From NCBI GenBank assembly GCA_963383645.1, contig OY726565.1:42264944-42328943 (forward strand): a stretch of DNA of 64,000 nucleotides, given 5' to 3'. The notes beneath the pieces are model-generated. The model was not told where the DNA came from and searched no databases. It worked only from the letters and a program-made list of their open reading frames with translations. The translations under genes and the position numbers were made by a program. Numbering within the stretch: the first letter of the stretch is position 1; each line of letters begins with the position of its first letter. This document shows, piece after piece, positions 10,446-21,992 of the stretch. Source of the DNA: Muscardinus avellanarius. Its lineage: Eukaryota; Chordata; Mammalia; Rodentia; Gliridae.

Positions 10446-11860
10446 AGAGCATTCAGTTTGCAAGAGTCAAGGCTAGGGAGGAGGACAGTCCTTCTTCTGC
10501 ATTATGATTTGAGTCATACCATTCATACGTGATGTAAAAAAACACACAAAATGATGTCTGATTCTTCTGGCCAGACTCAGAGGATACAAAATCTCTTCTT
10601 GGGCTAGCTGGAGAAGCTCAGAGCATTTGAAGAAGAAATTTAGAGTTGAGATACTAGTATGGTCGTTTGCATTCTCTATCTGGTCCCCTGAAGATCAAAA
10701 TTCTTCTTGGGTATGGCTAGAAAACTCAGAGAAGTATGGAAGCTCCCCAATCTATCTGGGACTCTTGGAATTAAGCAATAAGGCATTACAGTAGAGAACA
10801 AAAGAAAGTACAGCATGTTTAAGTGGAGAGGGTATGTCAGAGTTGATGTGTTCACCCTTTCCTGTCCCAAAGTGTTCCTCAGTCCACGGGGCTATGAGAG
10901 ATTTGAAAATTATGTTTAGGGAGAACAGTCCAGAAAGGATGGGGTAAGAGATGTGGCTGAGTAATGGAGGATCATCAGTGCTTTTGCGACCACCATGCCT
11001 CCAGGCAGTCCTCGAACTAACATGGCAAGGGAGACAGATGCCTAAGCCTGACTTCATCCACTTACACAGTGGACACAGAGGCTGCCACTTGAAACTTGGT
11101 TAAACCAGACCAACAAAGGCAGTGAGGGCAGAGATGACAGAGACCAGTGTCCTTCCCTTGATGCTAGAATGGCATGCAATCCCCCCCGCCCCCGGAATCT
11201 AGGTTATTTGTGGATGGGGAGAAAAAAGAAAGAAACCTTACGAGATTAGATTTTTGAGATGAAACTGACTTGAGTCCTTAGAATTGGCACAACTAAACTT
11301 TCTCTTAGAGGAAATGGGATCCTGAGAGCTAAATTTAATTTTAGTCATAGACAAAGCAAATTATATCTTTGCACATCTGGACGATTGAACTGTGAAAATG
11401 TATTCCCACTGTATCTATTTAGATTATTCCTCATTTAATTTGAAATGCCATGTATTCTGCATCACATATGCATTTAATTGGGTAAATTAACTACTCTTCA
11501 AAAAGAAAGAGAAATATTCTTTGAACAGTGTGGGAGAGTCCACCCACTGTACCAACTCAATGAGCATATGTCCCTGAGTCAATGTGAGCTGAGGCATGTG
11601 GATAAGCCATTCCCTAGCTCTGCTAAGGGCTTTCCATAGTGTGGAAATCTCATCAAACTGAGCATAGTTCAACTGCTGGAGAAACTTAATTTTTACAACC
11701 TCAAATGCATGTCAGTTATTCCACTTGGTGCATTTGGTGCTCAACTCAGGAGACAGCAGTTCGTTCAACAATGGAGCAAAAACTCTCTGCAGAACTTACT
11801 GAGAGAGGACAATGGTTTCTCATGTAGTGTCTCTCTAAGGGATCATCAAATGTGATTTTC
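10446..11860. other. No gene seen
   Basis: About 1.4 kb without a recognisable gene or repeat. A C-rich run lies at about 11180-11194. The 101-codon minus frame at 10752-11057 shows no motif I know. Confidence 0.45.
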
Positions 11861-11861
11861 T

Positions 11862-12060
11862 AGATGGGCTTCATGGCACATGCTTATAATCCCAGTACTT
11901 GGAAGGGTGAGACAGGAGGTTTGAAGGTTCATGGCTAGCCTAGCTACTTAGTGAGGCCCTCTGCAACTTAGTGAGACCCTGTTTCAAAATAAAGAATAAA
12001 TAAAAAATAAGGCTGGGAGTATAGCTTGGAGGTAGAATGCTCTGGGTTCAATTCCCATTC
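11862..12060 (+). mobile_element. B1-dID-type SINE
   Basis: 'gatgggcttcatggcacatg' to 'gggttcaattcccattctac'. Its A-rich tail has been replaced by the (CA)n tract that follows. Confidence 0.85.
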
Positions 12061-12070
12061 TACACACACA

Positions 12071-12111
<41 letters not shown>

Positions 12112-12160
12112 AGACACACACACACACACACACAAAACAACAACAACAACAACAACAAAA
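12061..12160. repeat. (CA)n then (CAA)n microsatellite at a SINE tail
   Basis: Interrupted (CA)n from about 12061 to 12135, with a few CAGACA steps, followed by (CAA)6 and an A-run. It continues directly from the SINE 3' end. Confidence 0.95.
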
Positions 12161-12867
12161 AAAAAACCCACAAGATTTTCATATGTACTTTTCTCTACTT
12201 ATTCTACATTTGAGTTTAACCCCAAAGTAACATAAGACTTCACTATATATTCTACGTGGCTGAATATCCTAAGAACAGCTATAGTCACACTGTCTTTAAA
12301 GACCTGATAGTGGCTTTATGTTTATGGGTTAATTTTTCTCTAATAACCTCACAGGCCAAATTAACTTAATGTTTACTTTTCTCAAAATGTTGAGATGATC
12401 GCCCTAAATTAAATTCAAATGTGGTAGTTTAATACATTCTTTTAACAAAGAACTAATATTTGAGGAAAAAGATTGCCTTGTGGATTTAGTTTCATATATA
12501 CTGGGGTCTCTCAAAGATGAACAAACATTTGAAGCTAAATGGAATTTGATGCTGAGTTAAAGCATTCAGCCAGCTAAGAACAGTTGCCAGGGCCTGGGCT
12601 GTGACCCTGAAATGGGAGCCATGCAGATGAGGCTCGTTTCTAAGTCTCTCCTGACTCTAGAGTATCTGGGCATTTGCCCTTCTTCCATTGGTCAAAAATT
12701 CACCAAAAGGAATTTAGTATTGGCATGCCTTATTTATTTATTTAGTTATTTGGGAACTTCCTTTGTTTAAAACTGAACTTTTTCCCTCCCAAGAAGTAAA
12801 TATATAGACATAGTTTTAAAAGTATAATATTTCTGCACTCAATTTCTCCTTATCTTCTAAGTCTCTT
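12161..12867. other. No gene seen
   Basis: AT-rich, no repeat family or gene recognised. Confidence 0.45.
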
Positions 12868-13110
12868 TTCCCTTTTATTTGGCACACTGTAATTATACGT
12901 CATAATGAGGTATGGATTGATAGGAATGTTCATGCACACAACACTTGTCTCCCTCTGGATCCCACCCTACCTTCCCCCTTTTCCATCTGTGTTATTGAGA
13001 TTAACATTCATAATTTCTTTATTACATAGCATTATCTGAACTGTTTCCTTCATCACATTTCCTTCACCCCCTCTCCTCCCTCTCCAAACCCTCTCCATTG
13101 CTCCTCTGGA

Positions 13111-13111
<1 letters not shown>

Positions 13112-13156
<45 letters not shown>
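13112..13156. repeat. (TC)n microsatellite
   Basis: 45 bp of pure CT repeat within the L1 3' UTR. It replaces the normally purine-rich 3' UTR tract of the element. Confidence 0.95.
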
Positions 13157-13157
<1 letters not shown>

Positions 13158-13295
13158 GTCCCTTGTTACCCAGTTTCTCTATAGCTTTCACATTATGACC
13201 CTTCACTTTCTGAGGCTGGCTAATCTCACTTAGAATAATATTCTTTAGTGCCATCCATTTTCCTGCAAATGACAAAATTGGGTTCTTCTTTTGTG

Positions 13296-13495
13296 TGTGT
13301 GGCACTGGGGATTGAAGCCTGGGCCATTCTACCTCCAAGTCACACTTCCATCCCTATTTTATTTTGATTTGGAAACAGGGTCTCGCTAGGTTGATGAGAG
13401 TCTTACTACTTGCTGAAGCTTTCCTCGAATCTGTGATCTTCCTGTCTCAGTCCCCCAAGCACTGGGATTACAAGTGTGCACCATTATGCCCAGCT
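13296..13495 (-). mobile_element. B1-dID-type SINE, antisense, inside L1
   Basis: 'ggcactggggattgaagcct' to 'accattatgcccagct'. The L1 text resumes at 13497 ('ttcttttttgatagctgagt'). Confidence 0.85.
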
Positions 13496-13605
13496 GATTC
13501 TTTTTTGATAGCTGAGTAAAATTCCATTGTGTGTATATACCACAGTTTCTAATTCTCTTTTGTATGAAGTAAGCACTTTCAACTTTTTGAAACACTTTCC
13601 AAAAT

Positions 13606-15392
13606 ATCTAATAGCAACTCATGATTTTCTGGTGTTTATTTTGAAGTTTCTGAATAATATACTGCTATTACTTTTTTTTTTTTAGTTTTAGATATTATCT
13701 ATAGGGAAGGGAATGGTTTAGTTTCTTACCACTCACTCCATCCCAGTGTGCTATGATGTGGGTAAGAGGTCACCAGACAGAAGCTCTGGCCATAGGTCAC
13801 AGAATGTAGCTGCTGTCAAAATGCCACAGCCTGGTGGCAGAGGTGACAGCTTTGGAGGATCAGACTTCTCGTTTGCCCTGCATGAGCTTTCAGAGGTTGT
13901 ATAGATGTCACTCTTTAGTATTAGAGAATTTCTCAGGCAGGATCCAGAGGTGCACATAAGTCACTATCAGAAGATTGTACAGCCGGTCCAAACATGCAGG
14001 AGCTAATTACCAAAGCAGCAGCCAGAGTAAGAGATGGGGCCAATAGGACGTAAAGTGTACTTAAGATGTGTTCAAAATCTTGCAACTGTTAATCCAATCT
14101 GATTCAAACCAGAAATACTTGAGTGTAGAAAAAGCCTGCATCCTACAAGTCAGCCTTTTTGCACCTCAGAGAAGCAGATCAGATGAAACATAGCTAATTG
14201 AATCCACGTATGTTACTCTTCTCCCTGCTTGAATCCCACTAAACAAAAGAAGAAGAAGGAAAAAAGGCCCTCAGAAACGGACAATAAGAGAGAAAATGAA
14301 AGCAGGCCAAAGAGATCAACACAAAATTTGGAAGCTAGAATGCAGATGGGTAAGTGGTAACCAATTTTTCGAAAGTTCGGAAAAACCCCAACTTTCAAGA
14401 GGCATCAAGGGAGTCAGTAATAAGCATCCCCAGTAAAGTTAGAAATGAGAGGCCCGGGGAAAGGCTGCAGGTAAGCCGAGAGGTGGGGCGGAGAACAGGA
14501 TTGCCGCACCAGTGTGTACATTCATAGCACAGTCGTCCCTCTCTCTAGTGGCTTTTCTTCTCTCTGTACAGCCCCACACCATCTCTATCCTACCCAGGTA
14601 AGAGGCTACCATTTACTTTCTGTAGAAGTTGGACCAGAAAGATTTTGAATAAAATCAATTTGAATAAGCTATGTGCTGAAGATTGGAGAGAAATTTCCAT
14701 TTCTGACAGCAGCTTCAGGGATGAATTACTGATAGGTACTGTCATAGGAAGGAAAAGAAAAGCATTTAGAGAAGGAAAGAAAACCTTCACCTGCAGAGAG
14801 GATGAGGAAGTCAGTCCTGGAAAGACCAAATTAACAAAAGTTTTTAAAGAAAACTCACAAGAGTATTGAGCTATCAAGTCAACATCACTTACATTGCAAA
14901 CATGTGAGGGAAGTGGACGAAAGGAGCAGAATCTACATCTGGCTGGGGGAGTACACTGGGAACTTAAACATGTGGGGGCTCAGTGTGAGCTGAAGGATGT
15001 ATAAAGACATCTAAATGGTCTGTTGGGTACCATGATGAGCTGAGTAAGTGACGTGAAGATAGCTGTGGTTTTTTTTTTTTTTATTAACCTCAGGAGGCTG
15101 TCATGGTAGGAAGGGCTTCAGGGAACTCTGAGAATGGAGTGTTCTGACTGTAGACCCCAACAAGCCCAATGTGTCCATCAAGACGCAGGAGGTGACCAAA
15201 ACATCTTGAATCGTCTTATGGCTACTTAACTGATGTCATCCTCATGTACCTCCTCCTGCCCATCCTTCATGAACATCTCCTATGAAACCCCACATGTGTT
15301 TCTATCACTCTGGAGATGGTCTGCCTCTCTTGAACACTTATTTCTTGCTTTAATAAACTTGTCTGTAACTCTACCCTTTATCTTGGAAATTA
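13606..15392. other. No gene seen; possible LTR near the right end
   Basis: Mostly single-copy-looking DNA. From about 15110 to 15385 the text is LTR-like, ending with a polyadenylation motif in 'gctttaataaacttgtctgt'. I see no TATA box or boundary repeats, so this is only a suspicion. Confidence 0.35.
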
Positions 15393-15602
15393 TTTTTTTT
15401 TTTTTGTGGTACAACTGGGAATGGAACTCAGGGGAATTCTACCCTCAAGCTACACCCCCAATCCTATTTTTTATTTTGAAACAGAGTCTCACTGAATTGC
15501 AAAGGGCCTTGCTATGTAGCTTAGGCTGTCCGTGAACTGCGATCCTCTGGTCTCAGCCTCCTGAATGCTTAGATTACAAGTGTGCACCATCACGCCCAGC
15601 TA
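15393..15602 (-). mobile_element. B1-dID-type SINE, antisense
   Basis: Poly(T), then 'gtggtacaactgggaatgga' to 'gcaccatcacgcccagct'. Confidence 0.87.
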
Positions 15603-16936
15603 ATTTTCCAATTAGCATCCTCCCCACAACAGTAATGAACAACCTTGGCATAACACCAAGGACTGGATGATCAGGTCAGGGATGCCCTGAACATCTGCCC
15701 TCTGATTATGTTCCTCAGAGGGTCTGAAGATGATTCCTTTCATTAAGACAAAAAGGAATCCATCAATTAAAGGATACTCATTTTTTAGAAACTCAGTGGT
15801 GGCCATCTTGCCATGGAATTGTTTCTTATGCTATTAATGGGGACGATGGTATTCTAGAAAGGTAGCAGTCAGATGCTGATATTTACCTGCCACTGGAAAA
15901 AGGGCACTTACCCATCAAGGGAAGCAAGAACAGGGTGACAATCAGGGCATCTTAACCTGCAGATTGCTGTAATAATAGCCCAATAGATCATAGTATCCTT
16001 AGGGATGAGATATCTAATTAAAATGTCACTTGACTTGATAATACCAAAAAAGAATTGAGTGCTGATACATAGAAGGCTAGTTTTAGACACTGCAAAATAA
16101 AAGTATGTTTCCTCATCCAGTTTCTGGATTTAAGGCAACTCAGAAATCTAGCTTCCTTTGAAGAAGACAGGTCTTTTGAGGAATGACCTTATAATGTATC
16201 TCCATTGTATAGGCTAACATTTCCCCCTCCATTTGAGGAACATGCAGGCATTTATCAGGACAAATACACTGAGAAACATGGAATATCTAGATTCAAAATT
16301 TTTAGATATGGGATTCAATTTGACACTGATACCAGGAAACTCGAAACTGTCATGAAACTCCAGAGAGGGTGGGCGGGTGCTTTGGGAAGCCAGGTGTTAA
16401 ATGGAGTTCTGGCCTAAATTTATCTCACTGTGGGTACCAGGCAGTCTGTGAACCAATATTCCTGGTATTTCTCAGTCCTTGAGCATCTACCTAGCTCTGG
16501 AAGTACCCTGACGTTGATGGCCTAACCAGTAGGACAAGGGCCATTCAGCAAGAACGACCAAGAGAAAGCTCTTGAAATTTCTTACTCCTCTCGACTGTTT
16601 GGCCCTGTCAGTCACGATAATAAAGCAGAAATATGTTGCATTCCAGGAGGAAAAGCAGAGACTGACCCAGGTTAAAGACAGGGTTGTGGTCACCGCTATT
16701 TTCCTGTTCACTTTGTCTGAAAAATCTGAAGGGATCCTGGCACATAGTAGACTCCTATAGCCCTAATTATGTCTTCTGTCCTGGATGCAGTAGCTTTACT
16801 GGTTCACATGGACACAGCCTCTAACACTTGATAAGCATCTATAGATATGAGAGATCTGTATTTCTCAATCCCTATTCAAAGAGAAGATCAAAAGTGATTC
16901 ATTCACCTTCACATACAAAGGACAGCCAGGGAGCAG
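15603..16936. other. No gene seen
   Basis: About 1.3 kb with short open frames on both strands, the largest 70-74 codons (16205-16417 plus, 16487-16711 minus). None has a recognisable domain. It may include an old retroviral interior, but I could not identify any motif. Confidence 0.4.
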
Positions 16937-17090
16937 CCAGGAATGGCGGCACATGCTTGTAATTCCAGTACCTGAGATGCTGAGATAGGAGAATCACAGG
17001 TTCAAGAATAGTCTTAGCAATGTAGCAAGACTCTAGAAACCTAGCTAGACTCTGTTTCAAAACAAAACAAAACAAAACAAAAAAAGAAGA
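16937..17090 (+). mobile_element. B1-half SINE with (AAAAC)n tail
   Basis: 'agccaggaatggcggcacat' to 'agactctgtttcaaaacaaa'. There is no ID half, and the next SINE follows immediately. Confidence 0.8.
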
Positions 17091-17263
17091 AGCCAGGTGT
17101 GATGGCACATGCTTGTAATCCCCACACTTGGAAGGCAGAGACAGGAGGATCACGTAGTTTTGAAGCCAGCCTTACTGGCTTAAGAGACCCTGTTTCCAAA
17201 TAAAATATAAAATGGGTCTGGGAGTATAGCCCGGAGGTAGAAGGGTTCTATCCCCAGTACCAC

Positions 17264-17295
<32 letters not shown>
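17091..17295 (+). mobile_element. B1-dID-type SINE (derived subfamily) with ~33 nt poly(A)
   Basis: 'gccaggtgtgatggcacatg', shortened centre 'gccttactggcttaagagac', then 'ccggaggtagaagggttcta'. The long pure A tail (about 17264-17295) indicates a young insertion. Confidence 0.9.
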
Positions 17296-17297
<2 letters not shown>

Positions 17298-17924
17298 AGA
17301 GCCAGCCAGGGACATCCATGCTTTTTCCCCGATACTTTTTTTTTTTTTTTGAGCATGGGAACTTCTATCCTGTCAAAAGTCATTCGATAACCACATGACA
17401 TTTTGCTAAATGGAGTTTTTTAGGGATCCAATGGTTTGTAGCATGGCAGGACATCCCTTCTAAATAAAAAACAAGAAGTTCTTTTTATACCTCCTACCAC
17501 TAAGAATGGGGCCCAGTACTCATCATTGTACGGCAGAGTATATTTAAGAGTTATTGAGTTATTGAGTGGCCCTCTGGCTTGCACACAAGCTTTGTACTGG
17601 AAGTTGGTTGCCCTGAGCCTATCATTTTCTTTTTTCATGGCTTCCAATTCTGTTTATAGCAATTAGGCTGTTCCAAAACTTCTAGTCACACTTTCTCCCA
17701 TACTTTTCAAGCACCACAGCCATTGCATATTCCATTGCCTTAGTTCCTAATACCAATTCCTGATACCAATCCAATTAAGACAAAAGTCTTAGTACTTGTG
17801 ATGTTATTGCATTTAAGAAATTTCCACCCCACTGACCACCAAAATGGAACCTTACTGCTTTCAGATCAGTGAGCAATCAGCACCAGAATCTCATCCCAAG
17901 GGTTGGCTCTCTAGGGCCACTCTT
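17296..17924. other. No gene seen
   Basis: T-run at 17338-17350, otherwise mixed unique-looking sequence. The 75-codon minus frame at 17420-17647 has no family signature I recognise. Confidence 0.4.
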
Positions 17925-17971
17925 GGTACCAAGAAGTGTGTAACAGGCAGAGATCTAAAATGACCCCTGAT
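17925..17971 (+). mobile_element. Left part of an ancient repeat interrupted by the 18-21 kb composite
   Basis: 'taacaggcagagatctaaaa' reads straight on to 'tgaccctgatgactcttgcc' at 21021 when the composite is removed. Bases 17957-17971 are the left copy of the target-site duplication. Confidence 0.6.
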
Positions 17972-19905
17972 ATTACGGAGAGAGAGATTAGAAGATGGTG
18001 GCGGCTGTGGTTGCAGTGGTGACTGCGGCCGCAGCAACAATAGCTGGCAGCAGCCAAATAGGAAAGGTATTCCTCCGAGAAATCCCGGACATCAGATTTT
18101 GGTTTAATATCTGATTGGGACGACATATACATTTATAGTCATGCCTTCCTACCTAAAATATAAGAGAGAAGAGATGGACTAAGATGGTGGAGATGGCGGT
18201 GGCAGCGGCCAGTATTCGGGAGAGCTAGATAAATCCAATCCAACCCGCCTTGAACTGTTGGATAAATCTCCCCCCAAAAAGACTGTTCCAGCCCCACATG
18301 CTCAGGAAATCTGGGCAACATACTATGTGAGAAAAATGCTTGGGAGGAGGGCCAAGATGGAGGTGATGGCAACGGCCAGTATTGGGGAGAGGCAGGCAGA
18401 TTCATTCTAATCTACCCTGAACTTTTGAAGAAATCTCCCTGAAAGTGGACTGCACCTGCTCCATATACTCAGGAACTCTGGACAACATACTATGTAAGAA
18501 AAATGTTTGGGGCGAGTCAGATGGAGCCCTGCATAATCAGGTCAGCCGGTGACAATTGTCCTGGGAGCCAAGAGAAATCCTGGCCGCCAGGCTCCTCTGC
18601 GCAGTGCTGGGGCCGGGTGCGCTCAGAACAGCAGAACCCGCTCTCTTTGGTGAAGCTGTGAGGCTCTGCTCTTGGCGAGGAGATAAAACACATTTCTACT
18701 AAGTACTTGGGCCCCCAACTCCTGCAAAAGACACATACTGTTTTATTAAAAAGTATTGAAGAGGGAGGAAGATGGCGGCGGCTGCAGCGGTGATGGTTAG
18801 CAGCAGCTGAATAGGATATGCATCCCCCTGAGAAACCTTGAACAACAGATTTTGATTTAATTGCTGGTTGGGACATCACACAGAAACATTTCCAGTCATG
18901 ACTTCCTATCTGAAATATAGGAGAGAGAGTGGAAAATGGCGGGATTAGAGGCCAGACTGCACTGCAGCACCCCACTGAAAGAAAAGTGATTTTTGGAGGG
19001 ATATCCCAGGAGAGATCAGAAAGCAGACTGCTCCTGCCACACAGGCACAGGAATACTTAACAACCACATACTCCAGGAGGGATTAAGAAGGCAGCGGCAG
19101 CAGCCAGTATTCAGGAGAGGTAGACGGATCCAACCAAATCCACCTTGAATTTCTTAAGAAATCTCTCCAAAAGTAGACTGTTCCTGCCCCACATGCTCAG
19201 AAACTCTGAACAACATACTATGTAAGAAAAAGTTTTGTGGAAGCCGGGCGTGGTGGCGCACGCTTGTAATCTCCATGCTTGGGAGGCAGAGACAGGAGGA
19301 TCGCGCAGGTTCGAAGCCAGCCACGTGTGCTGGCTTAGGAGACCCTGTTTCCAAATAGAAATGTAAAAATAGGTCTGGGAGTGTAGCCCGGAGATAGAAG
19401 GGCTTCCAGTACCACCAAAAAAAAAAAAAAAAAAAAAAAAGAAAAAGAAAAAGAAAAAGTTTTGTGGAGACAGACCAAAATGGCGGTAGCAGCGGCGGCC
19501 AGTATTCGGGCGAGGCAGATAGATCCAATCCAATCCACCTTGAATTTTTAAAAATATCTCTCCAAAAAGTAGACTGCTCTTGCCGTACATATACAGGAAT
19601 TCTAGACAACACACTATGTAAGAAATATGTCCAGGGCAAGTCAAAGGGAGCCCCTCCCATATTGCTGGGCTGATTTGCTGCACCAGATGTCCTGGGAGAC
19701 CTCAGCTCATGGCTGCTGTGCTCCTCTGCACTGTGCTGAGTTGAGGGTCAGGGTGTGCTTGGAGCAGCGGATTTTGCTCTCCATGATGAGGCTGTGAGCC
19801 TCCACTTTTAGTGGGGAGATAAAATTCCATTGCTGCTAGAGAACTGGGCTCTCAGCTTCTGAAAATGACATGTGCTGTTTTCTCCTACTAAAATATATGT
19901 GGAGG
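17972..19905 (+). repeat. Tandem module array B-A-A-C / B-A'-A-A-C
   Basis: Three module types alternate. B (17972-18170, 18761-18928): starts at GATGGTGG/GATGGCGG, ends in a 'taagagaga'/'taggagaga' box. A (18171-18344, 18345-18511, 19075-19236, 19460-19634, and a diverged 18929-19074): contains 'ccagtattcgg', a 'tagactgttcctgccccaca' type box and 'aacatactatgtaagaaa'. C (18512-18760, 19635-19905): contains 'tgtcctgggag', 'ctcctctgc' and 'gctgtgag'. The order gives two higher-order blocks. Each A or B module starts with a YY1-like GATGGCGG motif, recalling the monomeric promoters of rodent L1s. Confidence 0.8.
19243..19453 (+). mobile_element. B1-dID-type SINE (derived subfamily) with TSD
   Basis: 'agccgggcgtggtggcgcac' to 'gcttccagtaccaccaaaaa', poly(A) then (GAAAAA)n. 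Target duplication 'aaaaagttttgtgga' at about 19228-19242 and 19454-19468. It splits the fourth A module from the fifth. Confidence 0.92.
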
Positions 19906-20280
19906 GGAAAATGGGAACCTCTGTAAATTTCATGCCCACAGTGAAATTTTTTCAGAACCTCCCAGGTTCTGAAAAACCTGCAGGTGGTGAGGCTGGGTCA
20001 GGAGCCAGCGGGCTGGGCCCGGAGCCTGCTGTGGGGCTAGGCCAGGTCTGGAGCCAGCGAGGCCAGGTCTGGAGCCTGTTGTGTGGCAGGCCTGGAACTG
20101 GGGCCTGCTTCACAGCAAAGGGCCAGCGGGTTTCTTCAACTCTGTGGCCAGAAAGCAATAGAAGCTGCCGCTGCCTCACCTAATCTCTTAGCAAATTTCC
20201 AGATCCAAGTGACTTCTGTTTAAAAAAAAATTGATTGTGAGTGGGTCTCAGTTAAAGTTACTCACCTTCTGGCTTTCAGG
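19906..20280 (+). repeat. GC-rich VNTR-like block in the composite
   Basis: Imperfect repetition of a 'ggagccagcgg' / 'ggcc[ac]ggtctggagcctg' theme four or so times between about 19990 and 20125. High GC unlike the flanks. It links the module array to the L1 3' end. Confidence 0.6.
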
Positions 20281-20284
20281 TTTT

Positions 20285-21016
20285 CAGTAAATGGGAATAA
20301 GTGTGGAGAAACAGAAGCTCTAATACATTGTTGGTGGGATTGTAAGTTGGTGAAACCACTTTGGAGGACAGTATAGAAGATCCTTAGAAGAAGGAAAACG
20401 AAATTACCATATGATCCAGCAATACCACTTCTGGGTATCTACCAAAAAGAATGAAAACCAAAATACCAAACTAATGCATGAACAACCATGTTCATAGCTG
20501 CACAGTTCACCATTGCCAAACTGCAGAACCAGCCAAGATGTTCTTTAACAGATGAGTGGATTTCAAAACCATGGGATAGGTACACAATGGAATTTTTCCC
20601 AGCCATAATGGAGAAAAATATTATGGCATTCAGTGAAATGTCACAAAAAATAAGAAATCAGATGCTTTTCTTAATGTGCAAATTATTAGGGAGAAATGGG
20701 TAACAGGAGGAACTCTAGATGAAGAAGGGACCCTATAGAGGAACAATGAAGATGACATATCTGAGGGGATAAGAGGGAGGATAAGGGAAACTGTTTAAAG
20801 CACATGATGTACTTAAACATATCAAAGTCAATCAGGAAGCCAAACATGGGTAGGGGGAGGGGGAAGGAAGGGGTTAGATATTGGGTAGGGGATGATTGGG
20901 TGATGTGTGCATGTATAGCTCCACAAGTTTTTTTTTTTAAATCCCATTGAGATGTATGACTACAATTTGCCAATAAAAATTTATTAAAAAATAAAAAAAT
21001 TAAAAAAATTAAAAAT
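20285..21016 (+). pseudogene. L1 ORF2 C-terminus and 3' UTR within the composite
   Basis: 'cattgttggtgggattgtaa', 'ccatatgatccagcaatacc' and 'tgggatag...tacacaatggaattt' give the ORF2 C-terminal region. Translation of 20488-20703 aligns with the ORF2 tail (FIAAQFTIAK, then RCSLTDEWISK). After the frame ends there is the L1 3' UTR with a G-rich tract (about 20846-20890) and 'gccaataaaaattta'. Only the last few hundred bases of ORF2 are present. Confidence 0.85.
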
Positions 21017-21610
21017 AAAATGACCCTGATGACTCTTGCCTCTGTACAATCCACTTCCCTTTGAGTGTAGGTGGAACTTAGGAATGAGTTACTTTATACT
21101 GCCAAAGGGATTTGCACATGTGATCAAAGTTCCACATCAATTGACCTTAAGGAAAGGGGATTATCGAGGTAGGCCTGTGCTAATCACACGTGTCATTTAA
21201 AGCTTGGTCTAGAAGTCAGAGGGATTGAAGCATAGGAATGATTGTCTGCGCCATTGCTGGAGATGGAACGACCCATGTCAAAAAGAGAACAGGAGGCCCT
21301 CTAGGCGCCGAGAATAGGCCCCAGTGGGCAGCTGGCAAGGAGATGAGAACCTTGCTTGTATAATAGTGAGGAGCTGAACCTGACAACCATGCGAGCTTGG
21401 AAGGGGATTCTGTGCTCCTGATGAGGACATGACTTTGGCCTGTACCTCGATTTTAGTCTTGTGAGAGCCTGAGCTATAAATCAAGCCACACTTGGATGGA
21501 CTTCTGACCTACAAAACTGTGACCTGAAAAATAGGTACTGCTTCCACCCAGAAGATTTGGGGTAGTTATGTTGCACATCAATAGAAAATAAACACATTTT
21601 GAACCTGTGT
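21017..21610 (+). mobile_element. Ancient LTR-like repeat, right part (starts with TSD copy)
   Basis: The phrase order 'gatgactcttgcctctgtac', 'gattatcgaggtaggcctgt', 'gccattgctggagatgga', 'gacttctgacctacaaaact', then 'aataaaca' near the end matches a common ancient mammalian repeat with a terminal polyadenylation signal, likely MaLR/ERVL-type. Its left part lies at 17925-17956. Confidence 0.55.
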
Positions 21611-21762
21611 TGCTTAGACAGCAGAGCCTGAGGCTAAGGTTTATGCATTACTACTTTATTAGGAGAGTAATTCTCTAATAAGGAGCAGGGAAAAGGGGAA
21701 AAGGGAATGAGACAGACCAGGAAGGGAATTCAATGTGAGGATGTTTATTTAGAGTAACTGTT

Positions 21763-21985
21763 AGCCAGACGTGGTGGCGCACACTTGTAATCCCAGTATT
21801 CCGGAGGCTGAGACCAGAGGATTGTGGTTTGCTGATAGCCTCAGCTACTTAGTGAGACCCACCACAACTTAGTGAAACCCTGTTTCAAAATAAAGAATAA
21901 AAAAAAAAATAGGGCAGGGGGTGTAGCTCGGAGATCAAATACCCTTGGGTTCCATCCCCAGACCCGCAAAAAAAAAAAAAAAAAA
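21763..21985 (+). mobile_element. B1-dID-type SINE (second subfamily, 'cccagacccgc' end)
   Basis: 'gccagacgtggtggcgcaca' to 'ccatccccagacccgcaaaa' with a pure A tail. Shares 'gagaccagaggattgtggtt', 'agggcaggggg' and the 'cagac(c/t)cgc' terminus with the copy at 27772. Confidence 0.9.
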
Positions 21986-21992
21986 AGTTACT

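Larger units (their letters stand above)
12868..13605 (-). mobile_element. L1 3' end (ORF2 C-terminus + 3' UTR), antisense, 5'-truncated
   Basis: Left end 'ggcacactgtaattatacgt' corresponds to the L1 tail seen elsewhere in the window ('tgcaccaataaa' side). 'ggctaatctcacttagaata' and 'gagtaaaattccattgtgtg' are antisense of the ORF2 C-terminal region. A (TC)n tract and a SINE have expanded inside it, and the 5' end of the element is missing. Confidence 0.8.
17972..21016 (+). mobile_element. SVA-like composite retrotransposon (module array + GC-rich block + L1 3' end)
   Basis: A single ~3 kb insertion bounded by a target-site duplication: 'aaaatgacccctgat' (17957-17971) and 'aaaatgaccctgat' (21017-21030). 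The second copy follows an A-rich tail. The site, CT/AAAA, is the type cut by L1 endonuclease. In order it holds a tandem array of GATGG-bearing modules (17972-19905), a GC-rich repetitive block (19906-20230), and the last part of L1 ORF2 plus L1 3' UTR (about 20285-21016). It has no ORF1 and most of ORF2 is absent, so it depended on L1 proteins in trans. A later SINE (19243-19458) interrupts it. The alternative is a one-off internally deleted L1. The coherent boundaries are seen directly; family status is inference. Confidence 0.75.

Noticed and set aside
18139..18975. Minus-strand frames of 73-152 codons in the module array
   Set aside because: They repeat with the modules (e.g. PASPQYWPL/LPNTGRC) and have no protein family; CG-rich repeats keep frames open by chance.
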